Part shown: one piece after another, positions 1-6,103 of the stretch
Numbering within the stretch: position 1 is the stretch's first letter
How the letters are laid out: each line of letters starts with the position of its first letter
Source: CAYFJO01 sp964343305
Lineage (GTDB): Bacteria; Planctomycetota; Planctomycetia; Pirellulales; Pirellulaceae
Direction of reading: 5' to 3'
Length of the DNA: 8,884 nucleotides
Assembly: GCA_964343305.1 (NCBI GenBank)
Contig: CAYFJO010000440.1
Span: forward strand, 1-8,884
Made by a program: the position numbers and the translations under genes
Notes under the pieces: generated by a model
What the model was told of the DNA's origin: nothing
What the model saw: only the letters and a program-made list of their open reading frames with translations
The model's database searches: none

Positions 1-88
1 AACCTAAAGGATTCGCCTGAAGGCGAGGGTTTTAGACCCATCGCAAGGACAATAAGGAATAAGTCAAAGATAGAACCTCGTTTAGATC

Positions 89-126
89 GCGGGAAAAATA
101 ACATCGGTCATTCCATCTTTTCCCGC
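89..126. repeat. Inverted repeat, 9-bp perfect arms
   Basis: GCGGGAAAA at 89-97 is the exact reverse complement of TTTTCCCGC at 118-126, with a 20-base loop. The right arm ends directly where the left arm of the larger palindrome (127-226) begins, so the two may be parts of one composite element. The heptamer CCTCGTT at 76-82 also recurs at 127-133, the start of that larger palindrome. No function is assigned. Confidence 0.6.
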
Positions 127-226
127 CCTCGTTCCCAGGCTCCTGCCGACTCCTGCATCCCGTCAGAAACGGGCAGGCAGGAGCCTGCAAGACAGGTCAT
201 TCCCAGGCAGGAGCCTGGGAACGAGG
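127..226. repeat. 100-bp nested palindromic repeat with 21-bp perfect arms
   Basis: The outer arms 127-147 and 206-226 are perfect reverse complements over 21 bp. Inside them, CTCCTGC (150-156) pairs with GCAGGAG (177-183), and CCCGT (159-163) pairs with ACGGG (169-173). Two further self-complementary units share an AGGA loop: GCAGGC/GCCTGC at 173-178 and 183-188, and TCCCAGGC/GCCTGGGA at 201-208 and 213-220. A 14-bp direct repeat (CAGGCAGGAGCCTG at 174-187 and 204-217) recurs with a 30-base period. The architecture resembles REP/MITE-like dispersed repeats. That it is multicopy in this genome is inferred, not shown here. Confidence 0.75.
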
Positions 227-307
227 ACTCCTCTGGCTCCTGACAACAGAACTGGCAAAGTGGATGGAGAAAGCCCCCTATCTTTCACGCGTTCAAATAC
301 CGAAGTT

Positions 308-394
308 CTTCTTCCCACGTTCTTAACGGCAAGCCGCAGAAGGCGCCCGCGTTCTATGGCACTGACGCCTGCGGCTTGCCGTTAAGCGAAGAAG
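308..394. repeat. Long stem-loop (18-bp perfect arms) just upstream of the first gene
   Basis: The arm 322-339 (CTTAACGGCAAGCCGCAG) is the exact reverse complement of 369-386, with a 29-base loop. A second helix is possible outside it: CTTCTTC at 308-314 with GAAGAAG at 388-394. There is no T-run after the stem, so it does not look like an intrinsic terminator reading toward the operon. It ends 28 bases before the first start codon and would lie in the 5' leader if transcription starts upstream of it. It could be a dispersed repeat, a leader structure, or both. Confidence 0.65.
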
Positions 395-422
395 TAAAGG
401 ACAGAGTGACATAGCAACAACG

Positions 423-3200
423 ATGAAACAGCTAGCTTCCGTCAAACAGTTTTTCCACCCTCTTGCTGCATTTGTGTTGCTCATTTCGGGTCAGCGGTGT
501 GCTGCGGACGAGGCTGGAAATACATTCTTCGAAAAGAAGATTCGTCCTGTGCTGGTTCAGCATTGCTTCAAGTGTCATTCCGCAAAGACGGCTGACGAAG
601 GTGGTGGCGTGCGGCTGGACCGTAAACTCACGGATGTCAAACGGCTGATCGCGCCAGGTGATGCCGACAGCAGTCTGCTGATCACCGCTCTGCGTTACCG
701 GAACTCGGACTTGCAGATGCCGCCGTCTGGGCGATTGCCGCTAGAGGTCATTCGTGATTTCGAACGATGGGCGCAGATGGGAGCCGCCGATCCACGTCCG
801 GTCATCGATGACACGGACGCCACAACGGAATCGACGACGACCAGCATCGAGGCGGGACGTCGGTTCTGGGCGTTTCAGTCGGTGCGCAGATCGCCGCCGC
901 CACACATTGAAAATGGTTGGGGACAGTCGCCTGTCGATGCCTTTGTGCGTCGAAAGCTCGTTGATGCCGAACTGCGGCCTGCGGCGCGAGCAGACCGACG
1001 GACGCTGATTCGGCGAGCCTCGTTGATTCTTATCGGACTGCCGCCATCGCCGGAAGAGGTTGAAGATTTTGTCAAAGACAACCGGCCAGATGCGTTCGTC
1101 CGATTGGTCGATCGACTGTTGGCGTCACCCGCTTATGGAGAACGCTGGGGCCGTCATTGGCTCGATGTCATGCGGTACGGCGACTGTAACGGCGCAGACG
1201 AAAGCCGCCCGTTCCCCAATGCCTGGCACTTTCGCAATTACGTGATTGATACCTTCAATCGCGACGTGCCGTACGACCGCATGATTACCGAACATCTTGC
1301 TGGTGATCTGCTCGAATACGATGGCGAAGGTTCTTACGAACCCGTTGTGGGCACTGGCTTCCTAGCCATCGGCACCAAGATTCTGACTCAGTTGGATGCA
1401 AAGAAACGCATCGCGGATCTGGTCGACGAACAAATCGATTCCTTCAGTCGAGCCATGCTTGGGCTGACCGTTGCCTGCGCTCGCTGTCACGCGCACAATT
1501 TCGATCCGATTCCGACGGAAGATTACTACGCGTTGGCGGGCATCTTTCGCAGCACAACCACTCTTGTTTCCTATGGCAAATGGGTCGAGCGGCCAGCTCA
1601 CACGCGAGAGTCTTGGCAGGCTTTGCAGAATTTGGGAGGCCAATTGCCACCATTGAAGGAGTCGCAGAAACAGCTTGAACAACAGATTGAAGAGGAACTC
1701 TCTAACGCCACCGCGATGGAGCAGGAAGCCGAAACGTTTGCGCGGGGAAACCCATCGATTGAGAGTACCAATTACGGTAAGGGCATTGGCATCATTGGTG
1801 ACAACAAATCGCTCGACCAGTTCGCCGAATATGACTTCGACATTTCGGCAGCCGGACGATATCTGCTGCAGTTCCGATACGCGGCGAAAGTGTCGCGGCC
1901 GATGAAACTTTCGATTAACGGGAAGATCAGCAATGAACGGGCGTTGGGAGAAGTGACAGGCGACTGGTTTCCACCGTCACAGCGCTGGCATTCAGAAGGC
2001 GTTCATGAATTCGAAAAAGGTACAGCCGTCGTCCGCATCGAATCCAAAGCCGTGATGCCGCATATCGACCGGGTGAGGCTGTTGCAGATTCGCCCCGAGA
2101 CTGATCTGGGAAAGTTGTTTCTTCGCAAGGATCGACTTGATCAACAGGTCAGCCGGATTGAGGAGCAGATCAAACCGGCCATTACGGTCATGGCCGTCCA
2201 GGAGGGGAAGATTGATGACGCGGCAGTGCTGACTCGCGGCAATGCCAACAAGCCAGGAAATAAAGTCGCTAGAGGCTTTCTTAGAGTCGTTGACGCTCAA
2301 CCGCAGTCAGAAATTCCCGCTGATGCCAGTGGTCGACTGCAATTGGCAAAATGGATGACGCATCCCGATCACCCGCTAACCAGCCGCGTGATGGTGAATC
2401 GACTGTGGCGCTGGCACTTTGGCAAAGGGATTGTCGCGACAACAGAAAACTTCGGGCTAAAAGGCGCGCGTCCCACCCACCCGGAACTGCTCGATTACCT
2501 CGCACGCCGGTTTGTAGAGAACGACTGGTCGATCAAGGCCATGCATCGCGAGATCATGCTCAGTGACACGTGGCAGATGGGAGCGACTGAAACGGACTCG
2601 AAACATAAGGCTGCGTCGGTCGATCCAGACAATACGCTTTACTGGCAGTATCCGTCGCGAAGGCTGGAGGCCGAAGCAATCCGCGACTCCCTGCTGGCGG
2701 TGTCGCAACGACTTGATCGTCAGATCGGCGGAGCACGTCCGACTCTCAAGACGATTAACCTGTCACCTGAGATTCTGAATCAGCAGCAGAAATACTACGA
2801 CGCATCGAACCGACGGACGGTCTACCTGCCGGTCCTGCGGACGAATGTTTATGACTTCCTGACGCTGCTTGATTTCGCCAATCCCGATCTGCCCACCGGA
2901 AACCGTGTCACGACGACGGTTCCAACTCAGGCCATGCTGATGATGAATAGTCCGCTGGTGAAGGACGTTGCAGGCCGCGTTGCCGGGCGGATTATCAAAT
3001 CGGATCCGGACGACGGCCGCCGCATCCATCGTCTGTATCTCACACTACTGGCTCGCGCCCCGAAGTCATCGGAAGTGACGATCGCACGGGACTTTATCCG
3101 GTCGTATCAGGCCGAGCTGGAAACCCCGGATGAACAATCCGCCTGGACGGCCCTCAGTCATGCAATTCTTGCGGGCAACGAGTTCGTCTATCTGAGGTAA
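423..3200 (+). CDS. PSCyt1-DUF1549-DUF1553 (PSD1) cytochrome-like exported protein with internal carbohydrate-binding-like module
   Basis: This 925-residue protein has the domain order of the planctomycete PSCyt1/PSCyt2/PSD1 family. A Sec signal peptide ends near residue 28 (CAA before DE). A cytochrome-c-like domain follows, with C48-x-x-C51-H52 and a possible distal Met at 99 (LQMPP). DUF1549 spans about 147-380 and includes a second CxxCH at 352-356 in the context ARCHAHNFDPI. A helical stretch (about 405-435) leads into a beta-rich module (about 436-556) resembling CBM6/CBM35-type domains, then a second helical stretch (560-585). DUF1553 covers about 617-920 (LTSRVMVNRLWRWHFGKGI, THPELLDYLA). 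The biochemical role of the family is not established; a haem-binding, extracytoplasmic redox or scaffold role is inferred. No other start lies near the N-terminus; the next Met is residue 99. It is the first gene of the probable operon, with the DUF1501 gene 2 bp downstream. Confidence 0.95.
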   Translation: MKQLASVKQFFHPLAAFVLLISGQRCAADEAGNTFFEKKIRPVLVQHCFKCHSAKTADEGGGVRLDRKLTDVKRLIAPGDADSSLLITALRYRNSDLQMPPSGRLPLEVIRDFERWAQMGAADPRPVIDDTDATTESTTTSIEAGRRFWAFQSVRRSPPPHIENGWGQSPVDAFVRRKLVDAELRPAARADRRTLIRRASLILIGLPPSPEEVEDFVKDNRPDAFVRLVDRLLASPAYGERWGRHWLDVMRYGDCNGADESRPFPNAWHFRNYVIDTFNRDVPYDRMITEHLAGDLLEYDGEGSYEPVVGTGFLAIGTKILTQLDAKKRIADLVDEQIDSFSRAMLGLTVACARCHAHNFDPIPTEDYYALAGIFRSTTTLVSYGKWVERPAHTRESWQALQNLGGQLPPLKESQKQLEQQIEEELSNATAMEQEAETFARGNPSIESTNYGKGIGIIGDNKSLDQFAEYDFDISAAGRYLLQFRYAAKVSRPMKLSINGKISNERALGEVTGDWFPPSQRWHSEGVHEFEKGTAVVRIESKAVMPHIDRVRLLQIRPETDLGKLFLRKDRLDQQVSRIEEQIKPAITVMAVQEGKIDDAAVLTRGNANKPGNKVARGFLRVVDAQPQSEIPADASGRLQLAKWMTHPDHPLTSRVMVNRLWRWHFGKGIVATTENFGLKGARPTHPELLDYLARRFVENDWSIKAMHREIMLSDTWQMGATETDSKHKAASVDPDNTLYWQYPSRRLEAEAIRDSLLAVSQRLDRQIGGARPTLKTINLSPEILNQQQKYYDASNRRTVYLPVLRTNVYDFLTLLDFANPDLPTGNRVTTTVPTQAMLMMNSPLVKDVAGRVAGRIIKSDPDDGRRIHRLYLTLLARAPKSSEVTIARDFIRSYQAELETPDEQSAWTALSHAILAGNEFVYLR
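3194..3198 (+). promoter_or_regulatory. Shine-Dalgarno GAGGT for the DUF1501 gene
   Basis: GAGGT lies in the last codons of the upstream gene (AGG TAA), four bases before the ATG at 3203. It supports that start and suggests coupled translation of the two genes. Confidence 0.6.
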
Positions 3201-3202
3201 TC

Positions 3203-4666
3203 ATGTCTGACTTCTCACAAACCGTTCCACAGATTTCCCGGCGCGCCATGTTGGATCGGATTGCACTGGGATTCGGCGGGCTCGCATTTCAGGCCATGAC
3301 CAGCGGAAACAGCGCGGCTGCGGAGACTGTGCCCGCGAGCGGGCTGGAACCCGTTCAACCGCATTTCAGACCGCGGGCAAAGAGCGTTGTCTTCCTGTTC
3401 ATGCAGGGAGGCGTATCGCATGTAGACACGTTCGATCCCAAACCGGCTTTGGACAAATACGATGGCAAGGAGCCACCCTTCCAGCGAACGCGCGTGAAGT
3501 TTGCCAAACGCGGCAATCTGCTGAAGTCGCCGTGGAAGTTCCGACCGACAGGCGAAAGCGGCATCCCCATGAGTTCACTCTGGCAACACTTGCCTAATGT
3601 GGCCGATGAACTCTGCATGGTGCATTCGGTCTGCGACACCAATGTGGCTCATGGCGGTGCGACGATGAAGCTGTTTACCGGCAGCGATCTGTTTGTCCGG
3701 CCGAGTCTTGGTTCGTGGGTCAGCTATGGACTGGGCAACGAGTCCGACAGTCTGCCGAGCTATATCAATATCTGTCCGTCGAGTATTCACGGCGGAGTCA
3801 ACAACTGGGGCTCGGCATTTCTGCCCTCGATTCATCAGGGCGTCGCGTTGGGAACGCCCGGGTATCCGAATGCGAAGGTCGAGTCAGCAAAGTTTAAGTA
3901 CATGAACTCGTCTAAGAGTCCCCGGCTGCAACGCATTCAATTGGAGTTGATGCGGAAGCTTTCCGCCGAGCAGGACGAACAGGGCGCGGAGCAAGATGCC
4001 CGGCTGCAATCGTTTGAGCTGGCGTTTCGCATGCAGATGGCGGCTCCCGAAGCATTGAACATCAAGAGAGAATCGAAGGCGACGCATGAGCTGTACGGGA
4101 TTGGCGGAAAGGAAACCGACGATTTCGGTTGCCAGTGTCTGATGGCTCGGCGACTGGTCGAGCGCGGCGTGCGTTTCATTCAGGTCAACCACGCGGGTTC
4201 CTTGAAGAGTCACGGGATTCCGACCAACGAACAGTGGGACCAGCATGGGTATCTTGAGAAAGGCCACGCGCTCAACGCCTTGCAGGTGGATCAGCCAATC
4301 ACAGGTTTTCTTCAGGATCTGGAGGCGCGTGGGCTTCTCGACGAGACGCTTGTCATCTGGGCTGGCGAGTTTGGCCGAACTCCAACCTCGCAGGCCGGCA
4401 CGGGTAAGAATATCGGACGCGACCACCACACCGACGGTTTCACCATCTGGATGGCCGGCGGCGGTGTGAAGGGCGGCTTTCGCTACGGCGCTACCGACGA
4501 GTTCGGTTATTACACCATCCGAGACCGCATGACCCTGCACGACATGCACGCTACGATTTTGCACCTGCTTGGCCTGGATCACACTCGACTAACCTGGCAT
4601 TACGCCAGTCGCGACTTTCGACTGACCGACGTGTACGGCAACGTCGCCAAAGGCATCATAGCCTGA
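3203..4666 (+). CDS. DUF1501 family protein with twin-arginine signal
   Basis: This 487-residue protein belongs to the DUF1501 family, a branch of the alkaline phosphatase/sulfatase-like superfamily that is almost always encoded beside DUF1549/DUF1553 genes in planctomycetes. The N-terminus has S12-R13-R14-A-M-L, a Tat-type motif, then a hydrophobic stretch and an AAA site near residue 40. Family landmarks are visible in order: FLFMQGGVSHVDTFDPKP (64-81), WDQHG (345-349), WAGEFGRTP (386-394), GRDHHTDGF (405-413), WMAGGGVKGG (416-425) and HDMHATILHLLGLDH (446-460). The D and H residues in these motifs are likely metal ligands by analogy with the superfamily. The true substrate is unknown. It starts 2 bp after the previous gene, so the two are almost certainly co-translated. 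The length is normal for the family and I see no damage. Confidence 0.95.
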   Translation: MSDFSQTVPQISRRAMLDRIALGFGGLAFQAMTSGNSAAAETVPASGLEPVQPHFRPRAKSVVFLFMQGGVSHVDTFDPKPALDKYDGKEPPFQRTRVKFAKRGNLLKSPWKFRPTGESGIPMSSLWQHLPNVADELCMVHSVCDTNVAHGGATMKLFTGSDLFVRPSLGSWVSYGLGNESDSLPSYINICPSSIHGGVNNWGSAFLPSIHQGVALGTPGYPNAKVESAKFKYMNSSKSPRLQRIQLELMRKLSAEQDEQGAEQDARLQSFELAFRMQMAAPEALNIKRESKATHELYGIGGKETDDFGCQCLMARRLVERGVRFIQVNHAGSLKSHGIPTNEQWDQHGYLEKGHALNALQVDQPITGFLQDLEARGLLDETLVIWAGEFGRTPTSQAGTGKNIGRDHHTDGFTIWMAGGGVKGGFRYGATDEFGYYTIRDRMTLHDMHATILHLLGLDHTRLTWHYASRDFRLTDVYGNVAKGIIA

Positions 4667-4700
4667 CAATAAGTGGTTGGCCCTTATGAGTCCAGCTACA

Positions 4701-4706
4701 AGAGAA
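4701..4706 (+). promoter_or_regulatory. Probable Shine-Dalgarno (AGAGAA) that decides the ceramidase-fold start
   Basis: AGAGAA lies eight bases before the ATG at 4715. The alternative GTG at 4673 and ATG at 4736 have no comparable purine run at a usable distance, so 4715 is preferred. Confidence 0.4.
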
Positions 4707-4714
4707 ACGTACAA

Positions 4715-6103
4715 ATGTTGAATAACCACTACACAATGCGATACCTCGCGCCCATCTTATGGCTGCTCATCGGCGTCGCTTCAATCGGCATGGCCGCGGA
4801 GCCATCATGGCGAGCCGGCGCGGCCCGGACGAAGATTACTCCCGATGGCCCCTATTGGATGGGCGGTTACGCGAAACGCACGCGGCCTTCCAAGGGAACG
4901 CTTCAGGATCTGTACGCGAAAGCAATTGCCATCGACGATGCGGACGGCTCGCGAGTCGTGATCGTCACCACGGATCTGCTCGTGATCACTCGCGAACTGG
5001 GTGAGGCCGTTAAACAGCGAGTCTTCGAAAAATACAAACTTCCCGCATCACGTCTCCTGTTGAATTGTTCGCATACCCATTGTGGACCGGAACTTCGGTT
5101 GTATCGTGAATCGCTGCACAACATCCCGACTGAGTTCGCTCGTCGAATGCACGAGTACGTCAGACGACTTGAAAATCAACTGGTGGACCTTGTGGGGAAA
5201 GCAATCGCCAGTCAGGTTCCCGCCAGACTGGATTTCAGTCAGCAGAAAGCATCGTTCGCTGTCAATCGGCGCGACAACCCGGCGGCCGACGTGCCTCGGT
5301 TACGGAGCGAAGGCGCGCTGGTCGGTCCGGTTGATCATTCCGTCCCCGTGATGAAAGTAACGGACAGCAATGGCGAGATGCTGGCTATCCTGTTCGGTTA
5401 CGCTTGTCACAACACGGTGATGTCGTTCTACCAGACATCGGGAGACTACGCTGGCTTTGCACAGCAATACATCGAAGAGAAACATCCCGAAACGGTCGCC
5501 ATGTTCGTGATGGGCGCTGGTGGAGATCAGAATCCGCTGCCGCGTCGCGAGGTCAAATACCTGCACGAGTACGGCCGTGCGCTGGCCGATGCTGTAGAAG
5601 CTGCTCTCGCCGGTAAGCAGCGCAGCGTCACGGGTTCGCTCCGCGCCGCACTCGCGAAAGCTCCGCTGGAATTCCAGCCACACGCCGATCGGGAAACTCT
5701 TGAGAAGCAGGTCGAGTCCGCCAATAAATACGAACGCTGGAAGGCCAACTACCTTCTGGGTGAATTAGACGCAGGCAGAACGGTTTCGCGCAAGTACGGG
5801 CTTCCCGTTCAGGCCATCCGGTTCGGTAACGATCTGTTGCTTGTCGCCATCGGCGGCGAATGCGTTGTCGATTATTCATTGCGAACCAAAACTCAGTACT
5901 CCAGCGATGACGGTCCGGCCATCTGGGTCGCGGGTTACTCGAACGACGTCTTCGGCTACCTGCCGACGCTTCGAGTTCTGAAAGAGGGCGGCTACGAAGG
6001 CGGCGGCCACATGGTCTATACCAAGTTTCCTGGCCCATTCACCGAAACAGTCGAGAAACGCGTGTTCGAAACGATTGAGCGACTCGTCAAAGAGGTGAAA
6101 TGA
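4715..6103 (+). CDS. Neutral/alkaline non-lysosomal ceramidase-fold protein lacking the catalytic serine
   Basis: The 462-residue protein matches the N-terminal domain family of neutral/alkaline ceramidases. A Sec signal ends near residue 28 (GMAA before EPS). Family landmarks, in numbering from 4715, are GAARTKITP (35-43), NCSHTHCGPE (117-126), GYACHNTVM (228-236), GDYAGFAQQYIEE (243-255), GAGGDQNP (267-274), GGECVVDY (380-387) and YSNDVFGYLP (408-417). By comparison with the Pseudomonas enzyme, H122, H232, E382 and Y415 are the expected zinc ligands. The motif that carries the nucleophilic Ser there reads GGDQNP here, with Gln272 in its place. It is therefore a likely zinc-dependent hydrolase of unknown, possibly non-ceramide, substrate. 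The C-terminal immunoglobulin-like domain of true ceramidases also seems to be absent. The start at 4715 is chosen over GTG 4673, which would put 14 polar residues before the signal. The gene lies 48 bp after DUF1501 and overlaps the next gene by 4 bp. Confidence 0.88.
   Translation: MLNNHYTMRYLAPILWLLIGVASIGMAAEPSWRAGAARTKITPDGPYWMGGYAKRTRPSKGTLQDLYAKAIAIDDADGSRVVIVTTDLLVITRELGEAVKQRVFEKYKLPASRLLLNCSHTHCGPELRLYRESLHNIPTEFARRMHEYVRRLENQLVDLVGKAIASQVPARLDFSQQKASFAVNRRDNPAADVPRLRSEGALVGPVDHSVPVMKVTDSNGEMLAILFGYACHNTVMSFYQTSGDYAGFAQQYIEEKHPETVAMFVMGAGGDQNPLPRREVKYLHEYGRALADAVEAALAGKQRSVTGSLRAALAKAPLEFQPHADRETLEKQVESANKYERWKANYLLGELDAGRTVSRKYGLPVQAIRFGNDLLLVAIGGECVVDYSLRTKTQYSSDDGPAIWVAGYSNDVFGYLPTLRVLKEGGYEGGGHMVYTKFPGPFTETVEKRVFETIERLVKEVK
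6092..6098 (+). promoter_or_regulatory. Strong Shine-Dalgarno (GAGGTGA) inside the end of the ceramidase-fold gene
   Basis: GAGGTGA matches seven bases of the anti-SD complement AGGAGGTGA. It sits very close to the first ATG (6100) and at a better distance from the in-frame ATGs at 6103 and 6109. Translation may thus start one or three codons later than the longest frame, with little effect on the signal peptide. Confidence 0.6.

Larger units (their letters stand above)
1..422. other. Intergenic region upstream of the operon, rich in inverted repeats
   Basis: I find no supported gene here. The stretch is dominated by three groups of inverted repeats, each listed separately. Bases 1-88 show only a short 5-bp hairpin (13-17 with 22-26) and otherwise nothing I can interpret. 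The promoter of the five-gene operon must lie here or further upstream, but I could not find a convincing -35/-10 pair; planctomycete promoters are not easy to recognise by eye. The first gene also lacks a good Shine-Dalgarno sequence: the nearest purine run, AAAGGA near 396-401, is too far from the start at 423. Confidence 0.6.

Noticed and set aside
13..34. Short hairpin (13-17/22-26) followed by a GGGTTTT run, as an intrinsic terminator.
   Set aside because: Only a 5-bp stem, and the T-run is short and separated by Gs; too weak to call.
127..226. CRISPR-like array or bidirectional terminator.
   Set aside because: Only two partial 14-bp copies, without regular unique spacers, and no T-run follows the arms; a palindromic repeat element fits better.
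1..243. Open + strand frame from the left edge to TGA at 241-243 (80 codons), possibly the end of an upstream gene.
   Set aside because: No start codon lies in the window, and the second half translates the palindromic repeat into low-complexity sequence (RQEPGNE-type). No recognisable domain. Upstream sequence would be needed to decide.
3884..4582. Antisense frame of 232 codons opposite the DUF1501 gene.
   Set aside because: Falls under conserved DUF1501 motifs on the + strand; no independent support.
4673..4714. GTG start at 4673 extending the ceramidase-fold protein by 14 residues.
   Set aside because: It would place a polar stretch before the signal peptide, and no suitable ribosome site precedes it; ATG 4715 has AGAGAA eight bases upstream.
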